From NCBI RefSeq assembly GCF_014695975.1, contig NZ_JACJPI010000058.1, positions 62,001-126,000 on the forward strand: a DNA stretch of 64,000 nucleotides. Reading direction: 5' to 3'. The stretch comes from Leptolyngbya sp. FACHB-321 (GTDB taxonomy: Bacteria; Cyanobacteriota; Cyanobacteriia; Leptolyngbyales; Leptolyngbyaceae). Position numbers and translations under genes: made by a program. Each line of letters begins with the position of its first letter. The stretch's first letter is position 1. The notes beneath the pieces were generated by a model, which did no database searches, was not told the origin of the DNA, and saw nothing but the letters and a program-made list of their open reading frames with translations. Positions 49,760 through 60,183 of this stretch are shown piece after piece.

Positions 49760-50341
49760 ATGATTAAAAACGACACTTGGATTACACAAATGGCTGAACA
49801 GGGAATGATTAGTCCCTTTGAGCCACAATTAGTTAGAAAAGTCGATGGCTTGCCAGTTATTTCCTACGGGTTGAGCAGCTACGGTTACGACCTGAGACTT
49901 TCACCCTCTGAGTTTCGGATTTTTAAGCACATCCCTGGCACAGTGGTTGACCCCAAAAACTTTAACCCTGCCAATCTAGAACCCGCCCAACTCCATGCAG
50001 GTGAGGACGGACATCACTTTATTTTGCCTGCCCATTCTTACGGCTTAGGGGTGGCGCTAGAAAAGCTGGAAGTGCCTGAAAACGTGACGGTGGTTTGCAT
50101 TGGTAAGAGTACCTATGCTCGTTGCGGCATTATTGCGAACTTAACGCCTGCCGAGGCTGGTTGGCGCGGTTATTTGACACTAGAATTTTCCAACTCGTCT
50201 AGCGCTGATTGCCGCATTTATGCAGGCGAAGGTGTTGTTCAATTGCTCTTTTTGGAAGGAGCGCCCTGCGCTGTAAGCTACGAAACTCGACGCGGCAAGT
50301 ATCAAGATCAGCCAGAGAAGGTGACGCTAGCAAGGGTGTGA
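49760..50341 (+). CDS. dcd: dCTP deaminase
   Basis: A 193-residue enzyme that makes dUTP from dCTP for thymidylate synthesis. Family marks: ISYGLSSYGYDLRLSPSEF at the N-terminus, GKSTYARCGI (substrate-contacting KSTYAR), NLTPAEAGWRGYLTLEFSN with catalytic Glu, and AGEGVVQLLFLE. This is the standard trimeric monofunctional type and full length. It likely shares a transcript with the upstream CobO-like gene. Confidence 0.96.
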   Translation: MIKNDTWITQMAEQGMISPFEPQLVRKVDGLPVISYGLSSYGYDLRLSPSEFRIFKHIPGTVVDPKNFNPANLEPAQLHAGEDGHHFILPAHSYGLGVALEKLEVPENVTVVCIGKSTYARCGIIANLTPAEAGWRGYLTLEFSNSSSADCRIYAGEGVVQLLFLEGAPCAVSYETRRGKYQDQPEKVTLARV

Positions 50342-50342
50342 T

Positions 50343-50460
50343 AGCGGTCAGCAGTCAGCGGTCAGCTTTTACCTTTCATCTTCTGATTCGTGGTTTCTGA
50401 CTCCTGGCTTCTGTTTTCTGACTCCTTCTAAAAACTAACAACCAACCGCTAGCAACTACG
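50343..50460. repeat. Heptamer repeats (AGCGGTC and CTAACAAC families)
   Basis: Three exact 7-bp units AGCGGTC, AGCAGTC, AGCGGTC occupy 50343-50363, followed by TTCTGACTCCTGGCTTCTG-type units and by CTAAAAACTAACAACCAACC near 50430-50450. This fills the whole gap between dcd and the flavoprotein gene. Confidence 0.75.
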
Positions 50461-50462
50461 CC

Positions 50463-51947
50463 TCAGTTTACCGATCGCCGCCAGTTGAAAAAGCCTTCCA
50501 GAAAATCCTGCAATCTAGTGTTTCTCTGCAATCGAAGGCGCTGCCATTCGGCGGCAGTTTGTTGAAGGATTACGGCGAGAGACGATGACGGTAACACGAG
50601 AGCAGCGATCGCCTGAATTTTGAGTTTTTGCTGCATAGCAAGGGCGATCGTGCTAATTAGTTCTTCCGCTTGCCAACCAACGATGTGTGCGCCCAGAAGT
50701 TCGCCATTGCGATGCACCAGCAGTTTGCAAAAGCCGGTTGTTTCATCTTGAAGTTGGGCTTTAGCCAGCGTTTTGAAGGGTTGGCGGAGGATGGTTACGT
50801 CATTGCCATAGCGTTGAACGGCAGCGGTTTCGGTTTGTCCCACTCGTGCTAAAGGTGGGTGGGTGGCAACAACGCTGAGAATAGGGCGATCGGTGACTTT
50901 GGCGATCGGCAGAAACAGCGCATTTTTGAGGGCGACTTTAGCGTCAGCGAGCGCAATGTGCGGAGTATCGTAACCAGCAATCCGTCCCCGACAGGCGTAG
51001 ATGCAAGGATTGGTGGTTTGTAGTTTCGCATTGACCAGAATGCCTGAGGATGACTGTTTGACGTTTGCGGCTGGCAGATTGAGGCTGGTTTGGTCAAACG
51101 GTGGTGTCATAGCCAGGATGATTTCGTCCGTTTCGATCGCCCGATTGCCTGCCTGTACCCATTTTTTACCGTCAATTTCTCGTACCTGGCTCACACTCGT
51201 TCCCGTTAAAACCTCTACGCCTTCTGCTTCTAGCTGCGCCTGAATCAAAAAGGCGGCTTCGGCATCTTCGTGCGGGAGCAATTGGGCATCCGGCACAATG
51301 AGCATGACCGATCGTCCAAGCCGCACCAGGCTTTGCGCCAATTCAACGCCGATCGCTTCCCTGCCAATGATGACGAGTTGACGAGATGCCAGTGAAGGCA
51401 GTTTTTGTAAAACCACATCAGCCGTCAAGTAGCCAACAGTGGTCAGTCCATCAATCGCTGCAAGCGGCGGTAGCACTGTTCCAACCCCTGTTGGCTCGGT
51501 TTGGAAGCTGACACGAAGAGAATCGATCGCCAAAAGGTAAGCACACGATCGCAGCGATCGACCATTAACCAGCAAGCCGAGTTGGGGTTTGCGATGAAAC
51601 TCACCAAAGCCAGCAATCACCTCGATTCCCATAGCAGAGAGGACAGCGGGAGAATGCATTTCAGTGCTGGCAGTCTTTGCCGCAACCGACCAGCGTTTTG
51701 CTTGCGTCCACACTGTTGCTTCAGACGGAAGCGTTGCCTCTATCGTCTCAAGACCTAGCTGTACCCCTCGCTGTAACTGTCTAAGCGTTTGCCCCATAGC
51801 ACTTAGCACGTGAGCATCGCTTATCTTACTAGTAGCACAGCCCTGATCCACCAGCACTACACGGGCTTTGAGCTGAGCCGCCGCGATCGCTGCCTGAATG
51901 CCAGCCGCACTACCACCAATAACAACCAGATCGTAATCAACAGGCAT
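50463..51947 (-). CDS. Pyridine nucleotide-disulphide oxidoreductase-like flavoprotein without redox disulphide
   Basis: A 494-residue protein of the lipoamide dehydrogenase/mercuric reductase fold. The FAD loop is DLVVIGGSAAGIQAAIAAAQ, the NAD(P) loop LVIIGREAIGVELAQSL near 190, and the dimerisation domain starts near 340 (TDRPILSVVATHPPLARVGQ). The usual active-site pair CVNxGCxPSK is reduced to VDQGCATSKIS with a single Cys, and the C-terminal catalytic His-Glu motif is replaced by VLPSSSLAVILQQ. So it cannot use the standard dithiol chemistry. It may be a flavin reductase or a quinone or structural relative. Confidence 0.85.
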   Translation of the reverse strand: MPVDYDLVVIGGSAAGIQAAIAAAQLKARVVLVDQGCATSKISDAHVLSAMGQTLRQLQRGVQLGLETIEATLPSEATVWTQAKRWSVAAKTASTEMHSPAVLSAMGIEVIAGFGEFHRKPQLGLLVNGRSLRSCAYLLAIDSLRVSFQTEPTGVGTVLPPLAAIDGLTTVGYLTADVVLQKLPSLASRQLVIIGREAIGVELAQSLVRLGRSVMLIVPDAQLLPHEDAEAAFLIQAQLEAEGVEVLTGTSVSQVREIDGKKWVQAGNRAIETDEIILAMTPPFDQTSLNLPAANVKQSSSGILVNAKLQTTNPCIYACRGRIAGYDTPHIALADAKVALKNALFLPIAKVTDRPILSVVATHPPLARVGQTETAAVQRYGNDVTILRQPFKTLAKAQLQDETTGFCKLLVHRNGELLGAHIVGWQAEELISTIALAMQQKLKIQAIAALVLPSSSLAVILQQTAAEWQRLRLQRNTRLQDFLEGFFNWRRSVN

Positions 51948-52021
51948 AAAGGGAGAGAAGAAAGGGGGCAGAAGTTGAAACTATGAAGGCACACAACTTA
52001 ACACTAACCCTACTTTCCCTT

Positions 52022-53149
52022 TCAGAGGATGCAACTTAAGCCGTCTATTAACCGCTGGTTTTCAGCCTCAGTGCGAATGGCGACACGGAAATAGCGATCG
52101 CCTAGTGATGGAAAACTCAAACAATCCCGAATCAGGATCTGGTGTCGCTTCAAAAGTTCCATTTGCAGTTGCACGACCGATCGATCCGACTCGACCAGCA
52201 AAAAATTCGCTGCACCAGGAGACGGCTGTAACCCCGGCAAGCTAGCTAAACCGTGAAACAACCGAGGCTTTGCTGCCGCCAGCCACTCCCACGTCTGCTG
52301 CTGAAATGCGGTGTCTTGCACCATCACTGCACCTGCTGCTGCTGCTAGTGCATTCACAGACCAGGGGTCGCGCCACTCTTGCCAACGCTTGAGCCGATCG
52401 GGATGGGCGACCGCGTAGCCCAACCGCAGCCCCGGCAGGCTGTAAAACTTCGTGAGCGATCGCAATACCACCAAATTTGGTTGCTCCAAAACCAGATCAA
52501 TCACGCTCTGCTGCTTGTCTGGTGGCAAGAAGTCCATAAATGCTTCATCTACTACCACCAGCGCGTAATCATGCAAATGCGGCTGCAAGCAGTGCTTTGT
52601 TAAAAGGCTCCCAGTCGGGTTATGCGGATTGTTGAGCAATAGCCCAAGCGCTTGACCATTCAATCGCTGCTTACCGGCTTCGAGCGGCAAAGCCTGTTCA
52701 AAATTCCAATGGCGATCGTCCTGAGGTGCTAACGGACGTGCCAAGACGTGAGCGTTGAAGGCTTTAAGCGCTCGCTGATAGTCACTAAAGGCAGGCGTAA
52801 ACAGGCAAGTAGCGTCCAACGCCGCTAAATCACGACACGCCCAGGTCAACAGTTCAGCCGCACCATTACCAGGAAGAATATACTCTGGTGGCATGTGATG
52901 GAATGCACCGAGCGCTGATCGCAACGCACTATATTGAGGGTCAGGGTACGCCTTCAGGTCGCCCAAGTGCGCTTGAATGGCAGCGATCGCAGATTCTGGG
53001 GGACCTAGCGGATTAATACTGGCAGAAAAATCAAGAATGGCAGAGGGGGAACAGTGAGCAAGCGATGCTGCCCAAACTAAATTTCCCCCATGCTGCGGAC
53101 GGTCAGGCAAAGGCGCAATCGCCGAATCGTTATTGCTTTTCAGGAGCAA
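52022..53149 (-). CDS. cobD: CobD-like threonine-phosphate decarboxylase (PLP enzyme)
   Basis: A PLP enzyme of about 375 residues, like CobD, which supplies 1-aminopropan-2-ol phosphate for cobalamin. Motifs: RPQHGGNLVWAASLAHCSP at the N-terminus, LDFSASINPLGPPESAI, LLNNPHNPTGSLL, VVVDEAFMDFL and the lysine site VLRSLTKFYSLPGLRLGYA. Paralogy with HisC makes the substrate less certain. No ATG precedes the conserved region. The best start is TTG 53149 with GGGAG just before it, overlapping the HU gene by 20 bp; TTG 53110 is an alternative. The open frame to 53281 lies within HU and is not expected to be translated. Confidence 0.82.
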   Translation of the reverse strand: MLLKSNNDSAIAPLPDRPQHGGNLVWAASLAHCSPSAILDFSASINPLGPPESAIAAIQAHLGDLKAYPDPQYSALRSALGAFHHMPPEYILPGNGAAELLTWACRDLAALDATCLFTPAFSDYQRALKAFNAHVLARPLAPQDDRHWNFEQALPLEAGKQRLNGQALGLLLNNPHNPTGSLLTKHCLQPHLHDYALVVVDEAFMDFLPPDKQQSVIDLVLEQPNLVVLRSLTKFYSLPGLRLGYAVAHPDRLKRWQEWRDPWSVNALAAAAGAVMVQDTAFQQQTWEWLAAAKPRLFHGLASLPGLQPSPGAANFLLVESDRSVVQLQMELLKRHQILIRDCLSFPSLGDRYFRVAIRTEAENQRLIDGLSCIL

Positions 53150-53414
53150 CCTTCTCCCTAAACAGCTTTCCGGCTGAAAATGCTGGCACCTTCGTCGCAG
53201 GAATATCCATCTTGTCACCCGTTTTGGGGTTACGTCCCTCGCGGGCTTTGCGCTCCCGTGGCTCAAAGGAACCAAAGCCAACGAGCGTTACTTTGTCACC
53301 CTCGCTCACGGCTTCGACGATCGCTTCCAAAGCAGCCGTCAGCACCGCATCAGCCTGCTTTTTCGTCACGCTGGCTTTATCTGCCACAGCATCCACCAAC
53401 TCTCCCTTATTCAT
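53130..53414 (-). CDS. hup: HU family DNA-binding protein
   Basis: A 94-residue nucleoid protein. MNKGELVDAVADKASVTKKQ is the standard helical N-terminus and GFGSFEPRERKAREGRNPKT the beta-arm region, with the intercalating proline in GDKMDIPATKVPAFSAG. A good site (AGGAGAACCT) precedes ATG 53414. It is immediately followed by the CobD-like gene, overlapping if the TTG start is used, an unusual pairing of a highly expressed gene with a biosynthetic enzyme. Confidence 0.97.
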   Translation of the reverse strand: MNKGELVDAVADKASVTKKQADAVLTAALEAIVEAVSEGDKVTLVGFGSFEPRERKAREGRNPKTGDKMDIPATKVPAFSAGKLFREKVAPEKQ

Positions 53415-53840
53415 AGGTTCTCCTTAGTTTTTTAGGGCATAACGCAGTGTTTATCGGGGTTTCGAGCGAAATCCAGCAATTAAAGATTCTGCTTGAATTT
53501 CTATAAAACGGCTGAAACACCGACGCACTCGAACTTTTAATGCCTTATTCTAAAGCGATCCATTCGCTCTGGATCGGCGAAACCTTTAAGATATGTGGCT
53601 TTTGAGACTTTTTTGCTAATTCCAGACACCCGCAGCTATAAGAAAGCCATATAGATAAAGGCTTTGGGGCGTGGATAGCGGCTAGCAACAAGAGGCTAGG
53701 GAAGCAGAGGCGGAAGGCAAAGCTGAACTACTGAACTGCTGCTAAAGCCACATAAGCCGTGCTCTGCCTCATTCACTGGTAACGCAGGGCAAGGCAAAAC
53801 TCAAAACCTTTCCTACCCCTTACTCCTTACCCTTCATTGC
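53415..53840. other. Gene-free region between hup and trx
   Basis: A 426-bp stretch on which both flanking genes are minus-strand, so it should hold the hup promoter and the end of whatever follows trx on the other side. It carries AT-rich sequence near hup and a purine-rich heptamer-type repeat (GAGGCTAGGGAAGCAGAGGC) near 53690. I see no gene. Confidence 0.35.
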
Positions 53841-54158
53841 CTACACCAGCGCTTTCAGCCGTTGAATTAATTGCTCCGCAGGCACAACGCCTTCAATGCG
53901 CTCTACAGGTTGCCCCTGCTTAAACAGCACCAACGTTGGCAGCGCATGAATTTGGTGCTCTGATGCTAATTGAGGGTACTTTTCTGTATCAATCTTGATG
54001 ACCTTTACCTGATGCTTCATTTGAGCATTTACTTGCTCTAAAATGCCTGCCATCATTTGACAAGGACCGCACCAGGTTGCATAAAAATCTACCAAAACGG
54101 GCAATTCTGAGCCAGAAAGCAACTCCTCAAAGCTATCAAACTGCTTGTTTACTGCCAT
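53841..54158 (-). CDS. trxA: Thioredoxin
   Basis: A 105-residue thioredoxin with the redox motif FYATWCGPCQMMAGIL and the cis-proline loop HQIHALPTLVLFKQGQ. It is cytosolic and reduces disulphides of target enzymes, in cyanobacteria with electrons from ferredoxin or NADPH. Several paralogues are usual; it is of the m/x-type length but I cannot assign the type. The start is ATG 54158. It is divergent from fabG across a repeat-filled gap. Confidence 0.96.
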   Translation of the reverse strand: MAVNKQFDSFEELLSGSELPVLVDFYATWCGPCQMMAGILEQVNAQMKHQVKVIKIDTEKYPQLASEHQIHALPTLVLFKQGQPVERIEGVVPAEQLIQRLKALV

Positions 54159-54253
54159 TATTCAAATTCTCCAAGTGCCACTCTTCTATCCTAATCCTGC
54201 TAACACCGATCGCCCCTCATCCCGTCGGCTCGCTCCCCCTTCTTTTGTTTCCC

Positions 54254-54302
54254 CTGCCCCCTCTGCCCTTTGCCCTTTGCCCTCTGCCTCGTCTGCCCTC
54301 CT
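54254..54302. repeat. CCTTTGC/CCTCTGC heptamer tandem repeat
   Basis: Units such as CCTCTGC, CCTTTGC, CCTTTGC, CCTCTGC follow one another with a 7-bp period in the trx-fabG gap, framed by further C-rich units. It is the clearest tandem array of this kind in the window. Confidence 0.85.
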
Positions 54303-54375
54303 TGTTTACTCCCGCTCGGCTAAGCCCTTACGTCGAAGCCTACTCCCTACTCCCCCTTTCCTCTATGATCATTGA

Positions 54376-55160
<785 letters not shown>

Positions 55161-55161
<1 letters not shown>

Positions 55162-55263
55162 GGGGCAGAGAGCAGAAGAAGGCTGAGGGCAGAGGGCAGA
55201 AGTAAAGAAGAAGGCTAAAGGATGAAGGCTAAAAGCTGACCGCTGACGGCTGAAAGCTAAAAA
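55161..55263. repeat. GGCAGAG/GAAGGCT repeat array between fabG and oxidoreductase
   Basis: The gap between convergent fabG and the oxidoreductase gene is filled with units such as GGGGGCAGAGAGCAGAAG, GAGGGCAGAGGGCAGAAG and GAAGGCTAAAGGATGAAGGC, and CTGACCGCTGACGGCTGAAAG. The same vocabulary forms the in-frame insert in purH. Confidence 0.8.
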
Positions 55264-55268
55264 ATTGC

Positions 55269-56282
55269 TCAAATGCTGATCACGACTTTGCCAAAGTGTG
55301 CGCCGCTTTCTAGATAGCGCATGGCTTCCTTCGCAGCAGAGAAGGGAAACGTCCGATCGATAACGGGTTGCATTTTGTGCAACGCGATCGCCCGATTCAT
55401 TGTCTCAAACAAATCGCGGGAGCCAACATAGATGCCTTGAACGCGGACGTGTTTATGCAGAATAGCGCTGGTTTGAACGTCTCCAGCCGTGCCCGTTAGC
55501 ACGCCAATTAAAGCAATTCTGCCCCCATAACGAACGGCTCTCAACGACTGAGACAAGGTGTTTGAGCCACCCACCTCAATCACATGATCAACGCCTCTGT
55601 GGTCTGTCAGTGCCCAGACCGCTTCCTCCCAGTGGGGTGTCGTTTTGTAATTAATGCCAACAGCGGCTCCCAATTGCTTTGCCCGCTCCAGTTTGGCATC
55701 GCTGCTACTGGTAATGATGACCGTTGCCCCCATCATCCTGGCAAATTGCAGTGCAAAGAGTGAGACCCCGCCCGTGCCTTGCAGTAAAACGGTGTCGCCC
55801 GCTTTTAGTTGCCCTTCAGCTACCAGCGCATTCCAGGCAGTAACCGCCGCGCACGGTAACGTTGCGGCTTCCTCATAGGAAAGATGAGCGGGAATTTTAA
55901 CGATGCCTTGCTCACTAAACACCACGTATTCTGCCAGCACGCCATCGATCGCCCCACCCAGCGCGGATTTTGCTTTTTCTGAGGTCAGTTCGCCTGCCAG
56001 AAACGTTTGCATAAAGGCTCCTGCTACGCGATCGCCAATCTGTACACGGTTCACGCCCGACCCTACGGCAACGACTTCGCCTGCACCATCCGAAAGCGGC
56101 ACGATCGGCTGTATCGCTTGGGAACCGTACGCTCCCTTTATCACCAGTAAATCCCGATAGTTCAATGAGGCAGCGTGCATCTTCACTAAAACTTGCCCTA
56201 CTTGCGGCTGCGGATTAGGTCGCTCTACTAGAGTTAGTGCCTCTAATCCCGGCTGATCATTACGTAATTCATACGCTTGCAT
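55269..56282 (-). CDS. Zinc-type NAD(P)-dependent alcohol dehydrogenase/quinone oxidoreductase family protein
   Basis: A 337-residue medium-chain dehydrogenase/reductase. The N-terminal catalytic domain includes ASLNYRDLLVIKGAYG and SDGAGEVVAVGSGV, and the nucleotide-binding motif is LLQGTGGVSLFALQFARMMG. Catalytic-zinc cysteines of classical alcohol dehydrogenases are absent at their usual places (NYRD replaces CHTD), so it belongs to the zinc-independent quinone-oxidoreductase-like group. The gene is divergent from an HxlR regulator, which commonly controls such enzymes in response to quinones or electrophiles. Confidence 0.88.
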   Translation of the reverse strand: MQAYELRNDQPGLEALTLVERPNPQPQVGQVLVKMHAASLNYRDLLVIKGAYGSQAIQPIVPLSDGAGEVVAVGSGVNRVQIGDRVAGAFMQTFLAGELTSEKAKSALGGAIDGVLAEYVVFSEQGIVKIPAHLSYEEAATLPCAAVTAWNALVAEGQLKAGDTVLLQGTGGVSLFALQFARMMGATVIITSSSDAKLERAKQLGAAVGINYKTTPHWEEAVWALTDHRGVDHVIEVGGSNTLSQSLRAVRYGGRIALIGVLTGTAGDVQTSAILHKHVRVQGIYVGSRDLFETMNRAIALHKMQPVIDRTFPFSAAKEAMRYLESGAHFGKVVISI

Positions 56283-56397
56283 AGAAATCTCCTAATAAGG
56301 GTAAGGGAGGGGGAAAGCAGGGGACGCAGGGAAAGCGGGAGGAGCAAGGGAAGATTTAAGTTTTATGCTTTGCATTTTGAGTAGAGAGAGATTTGAT

Positions 56398-56445
56398 TGC
56401 TCCTCTGCCTCCCCTGCTCCCTCTGCCCCTTCCGCCCCTTAGTCC
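56398..56445. repeat. CTCTGCC / CCCCTGC heptamer-type repeat
   Basis: Units CTCTGCC, TCCCCTG, CTCCCTCTGCCCCTTCCGCC succeed one another in the gap between the oxidoreductase and the HxlR regulator. A complementary purine-rich tract (GGAAAGCAGGGGACGCAGGG) is at 56311-56330, so the two can form a long hairpin. Confidence 0.7.
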
Positions 56446-56507
56446 TCCGAACACCTTGATTTTGGAGGTTTGCCTACATTTTGCCAAGTACGCACATTTT
56501 TGTAGAG

Positions 56508-56522
56508 TACTATCAAAAAGTA
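56508..56522. promoter_or_regulatory. TACT-N7-AGTA palindrome, candidate HxlR operator
   Basis: TACTATCAAAAAGTA is a 15-bp site with TACT and AGTA exactly opposed over 7 nt, the spacing I recall for YodB/HxlR-type operators. It is 18 bp before the regulator start codon; an overlapping AGTAC...GTACT pair lies at 56487-56511. Autoregulation is likely. Confidence 0.6.
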
Positions 56523-56540
56523 TCCTGTCTGAGAACTGCT

Positions 56541-56924
56541 ATGCGAAAACGACAGAACGTTTGCCGCTACGGATGTGCGGTAGAAGCTACTCTGGATGTC
56601 ATTGGCGGACGCTGGAAAGGTGTGATTCTTTTTCACCTTTTAGAAGGCACAAAGCGTTTTAATGAACTCCATCGGCTGATTGATGGTTGCACTCAGCGTA
56701 TGTTGACGCTGCAACTGCGAGAGCTAGAGCAGGATGGCGTAGTCTTGCGGACTGTTTATGCTGAGGTGCCGCCAAAAGTTGAGTATTCACTCACTGAATT
56801 TGGTCGTAGCCTGGAGCCAATTTTGCTGTTGATGCGGACATGGGGTGAGCAATATACCAGCCAGTTGACCCAGCAGAAGCAAGTCCATGCGGTCGATCGC
56901 GCCTCGGCAGACACCACCGCTTGA
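56541..56924 (+). CDS. HxlR-family transcriptional regulator
   Basis: A 127-residue winged-helix repressor starting at ATG 56541 ([20 protein letters not shown]). HxlR marks are [20 protein letters not shown], the recognition helix region [19 protein letters not shown] and the wing with [16 protein letters not shown]. Cys residues at the N-terminus ([10 protein letters not shown]) match the redox-sensing Cys of YodB/QorR regulators, suggesting response to quinones or oxidants. The natural target is the divergent oxidoreductase gene. The frame upstream to 56481 is not supported. Confidence 0.92.
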   Translation: MRKRQNVCRYGCAVEATLDVIGGRWKGVILFHLLEGTKRFNELHRLIDGCTQRMLTLQLRELEQDGVVLRTVYAEVPPKVEYSLTEFGRSLEPILLLMRTWGEQYTSQLTQQKQVHAVDRASADTTA

Positions 56925-56956
56925 CTCAAAAATCTAACTCGCAACGGAATTCCTGA

Positions 56957-58690
<1,734 letters not shown>

Positions 58691-58728
58691 TCCAACCGCG
58701 CTAGATCCATCCCTTTAGGATTCTTTAG

Positions 58729-58757
58729 AGCAGCTTGTTAACGACAGGCTGCTTTTT
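58729..58757 (+). terminator. Intrinsic terminator after groEL
   Basis: AGCAGC (58729-58734) pairs with GCTGCT (58748-58753), followed by TTTTT. It lies 39 bp after the groEL stop. Confidence 0.8.
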
Positions 58758-58806
58758 TGCTGGCGATCGCTTAGCCCGCTTACAGACGGTTCATTTGTAT
58801 CTACCA

Positions 58807-58852
58807 GAGCTTCTATTCCTCCCTCATCCTTTATCCTTCATCCTTTTGCCAT
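58807..58852 (+). repeat. Partial copy C of the dispersed element with CATCCTT heptamers
   Basis: The tract GAGCTTCTATTCCTCCCTCA followed by TCCTTTATCCTTCATCCTTTTGCCAT parallels the right end of copy A (17484-17516). CATCCTT/TATCCTT repeats with 7-bp period here. Confidence 0.5.
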
Positions 58853-58974
58853 AACCCCTAAGCTCCCAAAACCGTTACTAAGCAACCTGACAAATGCTGT
58901 AAGACCATCATTTATCGAGCAAAGTTGATTAAATAGGGAAGACACTCAGTCAACTCGTTACGAGGAACTACTAG

Positions 58975-60183
58975 ATGGTCGAGCATCGCTTTTCTACTAC
59001 TACCCTGCCATCAGTTCATACGTCATCCGATGACGATTCCCACTTCGACTATTTCTACGACACTCCAGGCAGTATGCCGGGAACGCTCAACATCGAAGCG
59101 GATGCGTCTCCGCCTGTCATTGTGCTGATCGACTATAACGAAGCACTAGCGACTCGGCTAGAAGTTGAAACGCCCGAAGACTGCATTCCCTACCTGGATA
59201 CTGAATCTGTCTCCTGGGTGGATGTAAAAGGTCTGGGTAGCGAAGATGTGCTGCGCCGTTTGGGAAATGTGTTTAACCTTCATCCACTTGTGCTTGAAGA
59301 TATTGTTAATGTTCCACAGCGTCCCAAAATCGAGGATTATGACGATCAACTGCTGGTTATTGCGCGCATGGTGACGCTGAAGTCATCTGGCAATGGTTTT
59401 ATTAGTGAACAAGTCAGTCTCATCTTGGGTCGGCACTACCTGTTGACGGTGCAGGAAGAACCAGAATACGACTGCTTTGGTCCCATTCGTGAGCGTATTC
59501 GTACTGGCAAAGGTAACATCCGCAAGCAAGGCGCAGACTATCTGGCTTATAGTCTGCTGGACTCGATTATTGATGGCTTCTTCCCGGTTTTGGAAGAATA
59601 TGGCGAGCAGATTGAAGCACTGGAAAATGAAGTGGTCGAGAGTCCGTCGCGTCAAACTCTAGAAAAAATTCACACCGTTAAACGCGAATTATTAGGCTTG
59701 CGACGTGCCATCTGGCCCCAGCGTGATGCTATTAATGCACTCATTCGTGATGGCAGTGATTTAATTAGTCCCGATGTACATATCTATCTTCGCGATTGTT
59801 ACGACCATGCCATTCAGGTGCTTGATATGGTAGAAACCTATCGTGAGTTGGCAGCCAGTTTGATGGATGTGTATCTCTCGTCAGTTAGCAATAAGATGAA
59901 CGAAATTATGAAGCTGCTAACCGTGATTTCATCTATCTTTATTCCGCTTACGTTTATTGCCGGGATTTACGGCATGAATTTTAACACTGAAAAATCACCA
60001 GTGAATATGCCTGAACTCAATTGGTATTGGGGTTACCCGCTAGTCATGGTATTAATGGCACTGATTGGTGTGAGTATGCTCTTCCTTTTCTGGCGGCGAG
60101 GATGGTTTGAGAATTTCTCGACGGTCAGCGCTAAAAGCAGCACTGCTGAACAAAAACAGCTTCATTCTTCAATGCGCCGATGA
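58975..60183 (+). CDS. corA: CorA-family magnesium/cobalt transporter
   Basis: A 402-residue pentameric metal-ion channel. A long cytosolic N-terminal funnel (about 1-330) includes WVDVKGLGSEDVLRRLG and HPLVLEDIVNVPQRPKIEDY. Two C-terminal membrane helices follow, the first ending in the strictly conserved selectivity motif IYGMNF, and the second in MVLMALIGVSMLFLFWRRG. Metal ions expected are Mg2+ and possibly Co2+ or Ni2+. ATG 58975 has CGAGGAAC upstream. The last four bases (ATGA) overlap the next gene's start. Confidence 0.96.
   Translation: MVEHRFSTTTLPSVHTSSDDDSHFDYFYDTPGSMPGTLNIEADASPPVIVLIDYNEALATRLEVETPEDCIPYLDTESVSWVDVKGLGSEDVLRRLGNVFNLHPLVLEDIVNVPQRPKIEDYDDQLLVIARMVTLKSSGNGFISEQVSLILGRHYLLTVQEEPEYDCFGPIRERIRTGKGNIRKQGADYLAYSLLDSIIDGFFPVLEEYGEQIEALENEVVESPSRQTLEKIHTVKRELLGLRRAIWPQRDAINALIRDGSDLISPDVHIYLRDCYDHAIQVLDMVETYRELAASLMDVYLSSVSNKMNEIMKLLTVISSIFIPLTFIAGIYGMNFNTEKSPVNMPELNWYWGYPLVMVLMALIGVSMLFLFWRRGWFENFSTVSAKSSTAEQKQLHSSMRR

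Noticed and set aside
53150-53281. Long N-terminal extension of the CobD-like protein
   Set aside because: This frame lies wholly inside the HU gene and encodes a sequence with no family similarity.
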